From Chryseosolibacter sp964551035 (GTDB taxonomy: Bacteria > Bacteroidota > Bacteroidia > Cytophagales > Cyclobacteriaceae): a DNA stretch of 64,000 nucleotides. The stretch is taken from assembly GCA_964551035.1 (NCBI GenBank), contig CAZKBK010000005.1, forward strand, positions 62,001 to 126,000, written 5' to 3'. A model generated the notes under the pieces. The model was not told the DNA's origin, did not search any database, and was given only the letters and a program-made list of their open reading frames with translations. Shown piece after piece: positions 1 to 7,332 of the stretch; position 1 is the first letter of the stretch, and every line of letters starts with the position of its first letter. The position numbers and the translations under genes are program-made.

Positions 1-111
1 GTCATGAATGGAGTATTAAAAATCGTCTAAAGATACATCACCGTCTCCCAAAAAATCACATTTGAAAAAAATCGGTATTTTGTCCCTATGTTAAACTAAA
101 CCCCAATCAAC

Positions 112-462
112 ATGGCTAACCAGTTCAACCGAAACGTCGGGAAGGGCGTTCTGAAGAAAGATGCGCAGGCGTGGATCAATACCTACCAGCAAGCATTCCC
201 AAAAGATACAAGGTCGGTGTTCTACGGACGCGATGCGCTGGAAAAAATCCTGTCAAATCAGGAGTTCACGGGAATAAGCTTTTTCTTCTGCCGCAAGGTC
301 AACGAACCAGGCGCGCCTTACAACGACCTCGTCCTTGTAGGTACCTATGAGGACGGATCACTGGCGTGGGATAAAGGCGACTCTTCTGGAATACAAACCA
401 TGGATGATCCGGACGGTGGTTACAACAACGGGTTGCTTTGCCCCCCGAACTGTCCTAAATAG
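112..462 (+). CDS. small protein with C-terminal CPPNC motif, function unknown
   Basis: A 116-residue soluble protein without signal peptide or membrane segment. I cannot assign a function. The sequence is polar and rich in aromatic residues, with a Gly/Asp-rich segment near residues 90-107 (DDPDGGYNNG) and a Cys-Pro-Pro-Asn-Cys motif a few residues from the C-terminus, which could be a metal or disulfide site. The start is the only ATG at the front of the frame. It lies 15 bases before a seven-helix membrane protein and then a histidine kinase/response regulator pair on the same strand, so it may be the first gene of a signalling operon. That role is inferred from position only. Confidence 0.7.
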   Translation: MANQFNRNVGKGVLKKDAQAWINTYQQAFPKDTRSVFYGRDALEKILSNQEFTGISFFFCRKVNEPGAPYNDLVLVGTYEDGSLAWDKGDSSGIQTMDDPDGGYNNGLLCPPNCPK

Positions 463-477
463 TCCTCGCGCCTGCGC

Positions 478-1128
478 ATGACGTTTTTTTGGACGCTGTA
501 TTACGGCTACATCGCTATTTCCCTTGTTGCGATGTTCTTTCTTTGGCGAAACTTCAGTCGTCAGCCCCTATCCTTTAGGTGGCTGGCGATTGCGGTAAGC
601 ACGTCGATCTTGTTCGATCTTGTGTCGCTCCTGGTCCTGAAGCTGCGGTTGCCCGTGGTCAATGTCGTTGCCAGTTCTTATGCAGCCGTGGGTGTACCGT
701 TGTTTGGCGTATTTTTCTACCACGCTATTGGGTCGCCTCGGTTGAAGAAATGGTTCGTCTCCGTGAACATTGTCTACGTGACCTTTGCCCTGGTCAACTT
801 TACCCTTATTCAGACTAACCACATCAACTCGTATACACACACGATCCAATCCATCCTGATTGCCAGCTACTCCATCCTCTATTACTTCCAGCTTCTAAAG
901 GATCTTCCCACCCAGGAGGTGCAGACGCTCCCCTTATTTTGGGTGGTCTCAGGGTTATTCCTCGCTTACTCCGGCTACATCGCGATCTTTGGCATGACAG
1001 AATACATGATCAGTCATAGGAACGACCCCAACATTGTTCCGTCAATTATGCATCATGTATTGACCGTGATTCAGAACGTGCTCATCGCGATCGGTGTGTG
1101 GCTGCAACTCAGGCGCAGGCCTGTCTGA
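478..1128 (+). CDS. seven-helix integral membrane protein
   Basis: A 216-residue, very hydrophobic protein with about seven predicted transmembrane segments (roughly residues 3-23, 35-54, 58-85, 92-112, 125-143, 152-178 and 190-213) and a basic C-terminal end (LRRRP). I see no catalytic motif. It sits between the CPPNC protein and a histidine kinase that has only one short membrane helix and no extracellular sensor domain. The layout suggests that this protein is the membrane sensing partner of the kinase, but that is inference. A small transporter or an unrelated membrane protein remains possible. The ATG start follows the previous stop by 15 bases. Confidence 0.75.
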   Translation: MTFFWTLYYGYIAISLVAMFFLWRNFSRQPLSFRWLAIAVSTSILFDLVSLLVLKLRLPVVNVVASSYAAVGVPLFGVFFYHAIGSPRLKKWFVSVNIVYVTFALVNFTLIQTNHINSYTHTIQSILIASYSILYYFQLLKDLPTQEVQTLPLFWVVSGLFLAYSGYIAIFGMTEYMISHRNDPNIVPSIMHHVLTVIQNVLIAIGVWLQLRRRPV

Positions 1129-1208
1129 ACGTCGGGGGATTTCTGTTTGGTTCTCAAGAACTTTCCTTGTAGATTTTGCGTCGGACCCTTACCCCGGGTT
1201 AAACACGG

Positions 1209-2003
1209 ATGGACGACGCTTCGACTACCGAGATCTACCTCATGATCGCCGTTGGCATTGTGGCCATGCTGATGATGGCCGGCTCCATCGTGGTGTTTGT
1301 CGTCTTCTACCAGAAGCGGATGATCCAAGAACAGATGAAACGCCAGGTGATGGAGTTCGACCACCAGAAGCGGATGATGCAGGCCGAACTCGAATCGCAG
1401 GAGAGCGAACGGCGGCGCCTTGCCGCAGACCTTCACGACAGCATCGGAGGCATGTTGTCGGCCATACGGGTGGGGTTGAGTACCATTGCCAAAGCGCTTC
1501 CCGACCCGACGGCGGTCAAAGAGACGAAGCAGATGCTCGACGAGACCATCACCTCCGTACGAAGGATAAGTCGCGACCTGCTCCCCTCCACGCTGGAGAA
1601 ATTCGGCTTCATTCCCGCCATCCGCGAAATGTGTGAACGCTTTCAGGGTACGTCGGCCATTGCCGTCACTTTCCGCGAAGCGGGTGCGGTCCCTGAGTTG
1701 GATACGCAAAAGCAACTGATGATCTTCCGCATCACGCAGGAGCTGCTGAACAACGCGATCAAACACGCGCAGGCCGGGACCATTGAAGTCAGCGTCGAGC
1801 GGTCGAAGGAATTTACCGTAACCGTTGAAGACGACGGCGTAGGATTCGACGTCGACACATACAAAACCAACAAACAACTTGCAAAAGGCCTGGGTCTTTT
1901 TAATATTGAGAACCGCGCCCGGCTTATCGGGGCGGCTATTGCATACGACCGACGCGACCCGAAAGGTACCCGCGTTACGCTAACCCTGCCGTTGACACCA
2001 TGA
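1209..2003 (+). CDS. NarX/LytS-like sensor histidine kinase (HisKA_3)
   Basis: A 264-residue membrane-bound histidine kinase. One transmembrane helix (about residues 9-33) is followed by a short coiled coil. The HisKA_3 dimerisation motif is ADLHDSIGG, with phospho-acceptor His76. The HATPase_c domain has its N box around QELLNNAIKHA (178-187), the G1 box EDDGVGF (207-213) and the G2 box GLGL (227-230). No extracytoplasmic sensor domain fits before the helix, so the signal must come from the membrane or from a partner, perhaps the seven-helix protein just upstream. The stop overlaps the start of the response regulator (ATGA), the usual arrangement of a cognate pair. Confidence 0.93.
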   Translation: MDDASTTEIYLMIAVGIVAMLMMAGSIVVFVVFYQKRMIQEQMKRQVMEFDHQKRMMQAELESQESERRRLAADLHDSIGGMLSAIRVGLSTIAKALPDPTAVKETKQMLDETITSVRRISRDLLPSTLEKFGFIPAIREMCERFQGTSAIAVTFREAGAVPELDTQKQLMIFRITQELLNNAIKHAQAGTIEVSVERSKEFTVTVEDDGVGFDVDTYKTNKQLAKGLGLFNIENRARLIGAAIAYDRRDPKGTRVTLTLPLTP

Positions 2004-2653
2004 AGAGCGGACTGACAGTTTACCTCGCCGACGATCACACGCTGTTCCGCAAGGCGATGGTTAATCTCATCCGCGAGTTTCCCGACGTGAGCGAAGTAAA
2101 AGACGCCGAAAACGGCAAGCAACTGCTCTCCCTCATCCGGGAATCCCGGCCCGATGTGGCGATCATCGACCTGCAGATGCCGGTCATGGATGGAACCGAA
2201 GCCAGCCAGATCATCATCAGCAAATACCCCCACGTCAAGATCATCATCCTCACGATGCACGACAGTGACCGGTACATCCTCCACATGATGGAGATGGGCG
2301 TGCATGCCTTCCTCCTAAAGAACACGGAACCCGACGAACTCGAAGCCGCCATCAAGGCCGTACACGAAAAGGATTTTTACCACAACGACCTCGTCGCCAT
2401 GGTGCTTCGGAAAAACGTCCGGCAAAAAAGCATATCGCAGCGGCCGGACTTTGCGCCCAACGACCTCAGCGAGCGGGAAAAGGAAATCATCCGGCTCGTT
2501 TGCCAGGAACTGACCATTAAGGAGATCGGCGACCGCCTTAGCCTTAGCGAAAACACGATCCGAAACCACAAGGCCAACATCATGGAGAAAATCGAGGTCA
2601 ACAACGCAATTGGTCTAGTCAAGTACGCCTACCAGACCGGCCTCCTTAAATAA
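2000..2653 (+). CDS. NarL/FixJ-type response regulator
   Basis: A 217-residue transcription factor. The receiver domain (about 1-125) has all expected residues: acidic pair Asp11/Asp12, phospho-acceptor Asp57 (IIDLQMP), Thr85 and Lys107. A LuxR-type helix-turn-helix follows (about 150-215), with SEREKEIIRLVCQ and the recognition region SENTIRNHKANIMEKI. Its ATG overlaps the stop of the upstream kinase, so the two are presumably translated together and form a two-component pair. Target genes cannot be told from the sequence; the palindromes just downstream at 2677-2705 are one candidate binding region. Confidence 0.95.
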   Translation: MKSGLTVYLADDHTLFRKAMVNLIREFPDVSEVKDAENGKQLLSLIRESRPDVAIIDLQMPVMDGTEASQIIISKYPHVKIIILTMHDSDRYILHMMEMGVHAFLLKNTEPDELEAAIKAVHEKDFYHNDLVAMVLRKNVRQKSISQRPDFAPNDLSEREKEIIRLVCQELTIKEIGDRLSLSENTIRNHKANIMEKIEVNNAIGLVKYAYQTGLLK

Positions 2654-2676
2654 TCGCGATAAGTCCAGTAGTATTT

Positions 2677-2705
2677 TTGTACTATTTTGATAGTACAATT
2701 GTACT
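2677..2705. repeat. overlapping GTAC palindromes (operator-like or hairpin)
   Basis: Two perfect palindromes overlap here. TTGTACTAT (2677-2685) is separated by TTTG from its exact complement ATAGTACAA (2690-2698). AGTACAATTGTACT (2692-2705) is a 14-base palindrome by itself. A third related half-site, AGTATTTTTGTACT, begins near 2670. The region lies 24 bases after the NarL-type regulator stop and 170 bases before the next gene. It could be a set of protein binding sites or a weak 3' hairpin of the kinase/regulator mRNA; there is no T-run directly after it. Confidence 0.6.
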
Positions 2706-2847
2706 AGTCGTGTTTGCGATCCTCGGTGCCAAAAACCGGTTTTTTCGCCTATTTCCGCATACATGCCCCTTTTTCCGCTGAATCCAGCGGTTGCGCCGCA
2801 ATTACATGATTCATTGATTTAACGAAATTCCGGAAACGGTTGGGTTA

Positions 2848-2868
2848 GGGCACTCCGATGCCCTTTTT
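2848..2868 (+). terminator. terminator-like hairpin directly before a start codon
   Basis: GGGCA, a six-base loop and TGCCC (2848-2863) are followed by five T residues (2864-2868). The next gene's ATG begins at 2872. Either this ends transcripts arriving from the upstream two-component operon, or it sits in the leader of the next gene and regulates it. Confidence 0.55.
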
Positions 2869-2871
2869 ACT

Positions 2872-3282
2872 ATGAAGATACTTGTGGTTCACAGGCAGGA
2901 GGTGGTGGCAGACCAAATCAGGTCCATACTCAGGGACAACAACCCCGTTGTCATCCATTGCGATTCAGGTTTTGATGGGCTCTTAACCTCACGAATCGAA
3001 AACTTTGACCTGATCATCTGCGGTATCGACCTGCCTGTGGTCACAGGTTTCGAAATGGTGCGGGCCATCCGCAACAACTCGATCAACCGGAAAGTCGCTG
3101 TCATCATGATGGCGGAGGAACTCAACTACAAGACCGATCACCTGGGCACCGCGCTCGGCGTCGCCGGAATGCTCGTCCAGAACGACATGGATGAAAAGTT
3201 GGGGCGAATCGTAAAGGATGCATTTTTTACCAAAGCCACCCGCCGCGGCGGGGCGGTCAACGCTTCGCTCACCAGCACCTGA
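2872..3282 (+). CDS. degenerate stand-alone receiver domain (pseudo-receiver)
   Basis: A 136-residue protein that follows the CheY-like fold pattern (MKILVV..., DLII-x3-DLP, GF) but lacks the phosphorylation chemistry. Aligned by eye, the acidic pair that should follow ILVV is His-Arg, the phospho-acceptor position is Gly51 (IICGIDLP), the conserved Thr/Ser is Ala (VIMMAE), and the conserved Lys is Gln (MLVQND). It has no output domain. The start is well supported because MKILVV is the usual receiver opening. It probably acts by protein-protein contact without phosphorylation, or binds a ligand. The partner is unknown. Confidence 0.8.
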   Translation: MKILVVHRQEVVADQIRSILRDNNPVVIHCDSGFDGLLTSRIENFDLIICGIDLPVVTGFEMVRAIRNNSINRKVAVIMMAEELNYKTDHLGTALGVAGMLVQNDMDEKLGRIVKDAFFTKATRRGGAVNASLTST

Positions 3283-3316
3283 CTATACTAGAGGACCCCC
3301 TTTAGCCCTTTCTGAT

Positions 3317-3358
3317 CCCGTAAGGATTCGCGTATTACCGCAATCTTTACGGGTTTTT
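3317..3358 (+). terminator. rho-independent terminator after the pseudo-receiver gene
   Basis: CCCGTAA...TTACGGG forms a stem (3317-3323 with 3347-3353), extended inward by GGATT/AATC pairing, and is followed by TTTTT at 3354-3358. It lies 35 bases after the stop of the receiver gene. Confidence 0.7.
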
Positions 3359-3442
3359 ACCTTTTCGTCATCCTTTCTTACACGCTTGAAACTCAACCAA
3401 ATAGTTTCCGTTATTCGCAGTATCAACCAACCACTACCGCGC

Positions 3443-3646
3443 ATGACTACCGTTCGTCATAAGCTGGAACTCCTCGAATCCATTGAATCCCTTACGGCGT
3501 TTCAACGCGCCCGTGTGCTTGCGTACATCCGCGGCCTTAGGCCGGTCAATCACGACGAGGACGCCCACGAAATTATGAAGCGCCAGGCCCTCCTCGAAAT
3601 CCGCCAGGCCTTAAGAAACCAGGACGCCATAGGGGTTCAGTCCTGA
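3443..3646 (+). CDS. small helical protein, function unknown
   Basis: A 67-residue open frame starting at an internal ATG (MTTVRHKLELLES). The predicted protein is charged and helical (LLESIESLTAFQRARVLAYI and a second helix near residues 45-60), soluble, with no recognised motif. A longer in-frame start at 3218 lies inside the receiver gene and upstream of a terminator, so I reject it. Spacing and amino-acid composition look coding, but no homology was recognised. Confidence 0.5.
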   Translation: MTTVRHKLELLESIESLTAFQRARVLAYIRGLRPVNHDEDAHEIMKRQALLEIRQALRNQDAIGVQS

Positions 3647-3729
3647 CACAGGGTTCGTTAGTGGAAATTACCATTGGCGTTCACCCGTGCCTTGAGCAGG
3701 TGGAAGGTGCCAACGGTTGCCGAGGGTGC

Positions 3730-4758
3730 CTAATGGTGTTTCACATATTGCTCCCACTTTTCAATGGCATTCACAAAATCCTCCGGTAATTCCGAATCGA
3801 ACCTCATGGGCTGCTTTGTGGCGGGATGAATAAAGCCGAGCGTTTTCGCGTGCAGCGCCTGTCGGGGAATCAGTTTGAAACAGTTCTCTACAAATTGTCT
3901 GTACTTTGAGAACACCGTCCCCTTCAACACCTGATCGCCGCCGTACATCGCATCGTTGAACAATGTATGCCCGATGTACTTCATGTGTGCCCTGATCTGA
4001 TGGGTACGCCCCGTTTCCAGCCGGCACTCCACCAGCGAGACGTAGCGGAGATCCTTCATAAGCTTGTAATGGGTGATGGCGTGCCGGCCGAAATCCCCTT
4101 CGGGAAATGCAACGGTCACGCGCCGGTCCTTCAGACTTCTTCCGACATGCACATCGATCGTTCCTTCCGGCGGATCGGGAACGCCCCACACAAGCGCCCA
4201 GTAGGTGCGTTCAATGGTATGGTCGAAGAATTGTTTCGCCAGGTGCGTCAATGCTGTTTCTGACTTCGCCACCACCAGCAATCCCGAGGTATCCTTGTCA
4301 ATGCGGTGAACCAGTCCCGGCCTGCCTTCATTGCCCGGCATTTCGGGGAGGTTCTGAAAATGATAAGCCAGCGCGTTGACGAGCGTGCCGTTCCAGTTCT
4401 GGTAGGCGGGATGAACGACCATGCCCGCAGGTTTATCAATGACCAGCAGGTGTTCATCTTCGAAAACGATATTTAATGGAATATTTTCAGGGACAACTTC
4501 CGTATCGCGCGGCGGCTGCGGCAGCGAGATGGTAATCACATCGACGGGATGAACCTTGTAGTTGGGTTTCACAGGCTTGTCATTCACTTTGACAAATCCA
4601 ACATGCATGGCGTCCTGCAGTTTCGTGCGGGTCACATTCGGAAGCCGTGCCATCAGGAACTTGTCGATCCGGATCAACGCTTGTCCGCGGTCAGCCACGA
4701 TGCGATGGTGTTCAAACAACAATTCGTCCTGATCGTCCTGGATTTCGTTTTCGCCCAT
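3730..4758 (-). CDS. rluD: RluD-family 23S rRNA pseudouridine synthase
   Basis: A 342-residue RluA-family enzyme that converts uridine to pseudouridine, in RluD at helix 69 of 23S rRNA. An S4 RNA-binding domain (about residues 28-80) precedes the catalytic domain. The active-site motif is HRIDKDTSGL with catalytic Asp154, and the family motifs KPAGMVVHP (109-117) and GRTHQIRAH are also present. Length is normal for RluD. The exact uridine target is inferred from the family. A perfect TACCTTTG promoter element lies only a few bases before the ATG. Confidence 0.93.
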   Translation of the reverse strand: MGENEIQDDQDELLFEHHRIVADRGQALIRIDKFLMARLPNVTRTKLQDAMHVGFVKVNDKPVKPNYKVHPVDVITISLPQPPRDTEVVPENIPLNIVFEDEHLLVIDKPAGMVVHPAYQNWNGTLVNALAYHFQNLPEMPGNEGRPGLVHRIDKDTSGLLVVAKSETALTHLAKQFFDHTIERTYWALVWGVPDPPEGTIDVHVGRSLKDRRVTVAFPEGDFGRHAITHYKLMKDLRYVSLVECRLETGRTHQIRAHMKYIGHTLFNDAMYGGDQVLKGTVFSKYRQFVENCFKLIPRQALHAKTLGFIHPATKQPMRFDSELPEDFVNAIEKWEQYVKHH

Positions 4759-4762
4759 GGGG

Positions 4763-4770
4763 CAAAGGTA
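4763..4770 (-). promoter_or_regulatory. Bacteroidota -7 element (TACCTTTG) before rluD
   Basis: On the minus strand TACCTTTG matches TAnnTTTG exactly. It ends 5 bases from the rluD ATG (4758), so transcription would begin at about the start codon. No good TTTG lies 19 bases upstream. Confidence 0.4.
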
Positions 4771-4802
4771 TCACCTCCATTGCAAACTTTGGCACACGCC
4801 GG

Positions 4803-6140
4803 CTAGAACGTCTTGTTCTTCCAGCGGCCGGACTTCATGTAAAAGAATGCCATACAGAACATCGACAGCCAGTATACCCACTCCGAAGCCCATCCCCAGG
4901 TGATCGGAAGCCGGAGGTATTCGAGCACAACGTACACGTATACGCTGTAAAGGATAATCGTAATCAGTTCGATCATGAGGTTTACGGTCGTATTCCCCGT
5001 GCCGGTGACGGCGTTGAGCCACACGGTCCCGAACGACATCAGCAAAAGCGCAAACGAGACGACGTAAACCACGGGTTTGGCATCGTCGATAAAATCCTGC
5101 CCCTGCCCGTAGAACGACAGAAACCATTCCGGCCGGACTACCAGGGCGATAAACAAGAGGGATGAAAACGTGACGCTGACTTTTACCACCCGTCTGACCA
5201 GCGGAAGCACTTCGCCCTCCCTTCCCTGCCCGATGATATTGCTCACCATCGTGTTGGTTGCTGATGCAAACGCCCACGAAAAGATTCCGAACAAGCCGAA
5301 GATGTTTCGCATGGTGTTGGATATCGCCAGGGCGCGCTCGCCATGGTGCTCAACCAGGATGTAGAAGTATTCCCACGTCGCGATGCTGATGGCGTATTGG
5401 GCAATCAGCGGTGACGACTTCGTCAGGATGAGCCGGCTGATCTTTCCATCGAGGCGGATGTCCTCAAAGAACGAAAACCGCCGATGAAACCCTTTGCCGT
5501 GGATGATGGCGTAGATCACTACCAGCCCGGTGCCTTCGGCGACGATTGAGGCATAAGCCGCGCCGTTGAAGCCGATCGCCGGAAGGCCAAGCTTACCATA
5601 GATCAGACCATAATCGAGGACAATGTTGGTAACGGCCTCGGCGAGCGTTCCCCACACCAGGAACTTCGACTGGTTCGTTCCCACCAGGAGCGCATTGCGC
5701 ATCACATAAAGATACAGCAAGGGCAAGCCCCAAATCCTGATCAGAAGGAAATCGATGACTTGCTCCGCAATGGCGGCGTCATGGATGGTCTTTCGAAGAA
5801 CCATGGGCGCAAGGGTGTACGTTGCAAGTATTCCCATTCCCGCAATAACAAGGGCGATCCAAACACCATGGAAGAACAATCGTCCAATCTCTTTGGAAAG
5901 GTTTTGCCCCGCCCGGCGCGCGATCAGCGCCTGAAGGCCATTATTGAGCCCGTTGCCGATGACGGCGAAGATCAGGTAGTAAACACCGGTGATGCCCGCA
6001 CTCGCCAACTCTTGCTGGCCCAACCCGCCGAGAAAAATGTTGTTGGTAATGAAGTTGATCTGGGGAACGAGCATGGCCAGCGAGATTGGCAACGCCAGTC
6101 TCAGAATAGCACGATAACCCGTTTGAATCCGTAAGTCCAT
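4803..6140 (-). CDS. MATE family efflux transporter
   Basis: A 445-residue inner-membrane multidrug/toxin exporter of the MATE family with about 12 hydrophobic segments. The N-terminal half begins AILRLALPISLAMLVPQINF, with the Pro in helix 1 typical of the family, and the N-x-NNIFLG region follows. Substrate and coupling ion cannot be told. I chose ATG 6140 (MDLRIQTGYRA) because the upstream in-frame extension is not typical of MATE proteins. It lies 44 bases upstream of rluD on the same strand, but they are probably independent. Confidence 0.9.
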   Translation of the reverse strand: MDLRIQTGYRAILRLALPISLAMLVPQINFITNNIFLGGLGQQELASAGITGVYYLIFAVIGNGLNNGLQALIARRAGQNLSKEIGRLFFHGVWIALVIAGMGILATYTLAPMVLRKTIHDAAIAEQVIDFLLIRIWGLPLLYLYVMRNALLVGTNQSKFLVWGTLAEAVTNIVLDYGLIYGKLGLPAIGFNGAAYASIVAEGTGLVVIYAIIHGKGFHRRFSFFEDIRLDGKISRLILTKSSPLIAQYAISIATWEYFYILVEHHGERALAISNTMRNIFGLFGIFSWAFASATNTMVSNIIGQGREGEVLPLVRRVVKVSVTFSSLLFIALVVRPEWFLSFYGQGQDFIDDAKPVVYVVSFALLLMSFGTVWLNAVTGTGNTTVNLMIELITIILYSVYVYVVLEYLRLPITWGWASEWVYWLSMFCMAFFYMKSGRWKNKTF

Positions 6141-6396
6141 AATATGGAACGCAAAGAAAGCTAAAAACGAGCGAGGAAGGAGTGCGCCGGCCACCGTCCC
6201 GTCGCATTTTTTGCAAGACCGCGGCCACCACCGACTACAGTTTTGCGTTTTTCGCCACCGGCATGCTTCGTTGGTCGCGTTGCCCGCGATTACTGCAAAA
6301 GATATACACTGCGAGGGGTATTATCGAAAATTCGCGCACGCACACCTGCCGTAAATTTCATGTGTAAAAACAATGTTAGACGAAACCCGACTTGCC

Positions 6397-6918
6397 ATGA
6401 AACGCACAGCATTTCCCATCATCCTTCTCCTGGCCTCGCTTTTGCCGAACGTCGTTCTCGCGCAAACGCCCGATAGCGCCGCGGTCATCCGACCGGTGAA
6501 TCTCAGCGGCCCGCGGTTCGGCGTAACGTATTTAACGCACGACACCTACCGCGGCCTGCAGGATTGGGTGGGTGATATTAATCCCATGATTACCCAGTTC
6601 GGCTGGCAATTGGAAACGCGGTTCTTCACCCTGCCGACAGGCACTGTGGGCCTGGTGGAGTGGGTGTTCCTGGTCGGCGGAATGGATCAAAACCTATTTC
6701 TCCCGAGTGTGAGTTGCCTGGTGGGCGTGCGCAACGCGCGGGGTATGGAATTCGGCTTCGGCCCGAACCTTTCGATTGGGGGCGTGGCTTTTGCTTTTGC
6801 TGCCGGCGTAACTTTGCGATCAAACCACGTTAACTTCCCGATCAATGTCGCATTTGTTCCCTCACAGCATGGAGGGCGTATCGGTCTGCTTGTCGGATTT
6901 AACACGCGAAAGCGGTGA
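6397..6918 (+). CDS. exported protein, probably small outer-membrane beta-barrel
   Basis: A 173-residue protein with a signal peptide (MKRTAFPIILLLASLLPNVVLAQ, cut after AQ). The rest alternates short Gly-rich and aromatic beta-strand-like segments (FGVTYLTHDTYRG, WQLETRFFTL, MEFGFGPNLSIGG, GRIGLLVGFNT), as in small outer-membrane barrels. The ATG at 6397 is preferred over 6373 because it starts directly at the signal peptide. It has no recognised family. Its 3' end overlaps the convergent YeeE-like gene by 57 bases. Confidence 0.7.
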   Translation: MKRTAFPIILLLASLLPNVVLAQTPDSAAVIRPVNLSGPRFGVTYLTHDTYRGLQDWVGDINPMITQFGWQLETRFFTLPTGTVGLVEWVFLVGGMDQNLFLPSVSCLVGVRNARGMEFGFGPNLSIGGVAFAFAAGVTLRSNHVNFPINVAFVPSQHGGRIGLLVGFNTRKR

Positions 6919-7332
6919 TGGATCGTCTGGCAGCCAGGGCAGTAACAGGCCAAAGGTCCAGACGCCAAGCATCGCGGCGGCAAAGATCACCAGCACGGCC
7001 GCATAGCCGGCTCCGATGAGCGTATACAAGGGTCCAGGGCACGCGCCGGTGAGCGCCCATCCAAAACCAAAGGTGAGGCTTCCGAAGATCACACCATGGT
7101 GGTAAGGCTTTAGCGGCTTTTGGATGGGATCACCCTCTATCGATCGGGTGTTGAGTTTACGGATCAGCCACAACGACAACGCGCCGACGGGAACCGCGGT
7201 CATGAAAATGCCATACATGTGAAAACTCTGGAAGTAGAACATTTCCTGAATACGATACCAGGAGACCGCTTCGCCCTTTGTCAGTGCCAGTCCAAAAACA
7301 ATCCCTACCAGGAGATACTTCAGGTTCTTCAT
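6862..7332 (-). CDS. YeeE/YedE-type transporter, C-terminal half (DUF6691-like)
   Basis: A 156-residue membrane protein with about four helices. It carries the conserved cysteine motif GWALTGACPGPLY, characteristic of the second half of YeeE/YedE (TsuA) sulfur-compound permeases, where single Cys residues relay thiosulfate through the pore. The start is set at ATG 7332 (MKNLKYLLVGIVFG), which overlaps the stop of the upstream half by 4 bases (ATGA). The two genes are evidently co-translated and together equal one full-length YeeE. Thiosulfate as substrate is inferred from the family. Confidence 0.85.
   Translation of the reverse strand: MKNLKYLLVGIVFGLALTKGEAVSWYRIQEMFYFQSFHMYGIFMTAVPVGALSLWLIRKLNTRSIEGDPIQKPLKPYHHGVIFGSLTFGFGWALTGACPGPLYTLIGAGYAAVLVIFAAAMLGVWTFGLLLPWLPDDPSPLSRVKSDKQTDTPSML

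Noticed and set aside
1071..1877. 268-residue open frame antisense to the first histidine kinase
   Set aside because: The plus strand has HisKA_3 and HATPase motifs; the minus frame is His/Asp-rich without any motif, a typical mirror of codon bias.
2731..2744. AAAAACCGGTTTTT palindrome upstream of the pseudo-receiver gene
   Set aside because: It is a perfect but loop-less, A/T-dominated palindrome; too simple to call as an operator or terminator on its own.
3218..3442. 5' extension of the small ORF at 3443
   Set aside because: It would overlap the receiver gene and cross a rho-independent terminator; the internal ATG at 3443 is more plausible.
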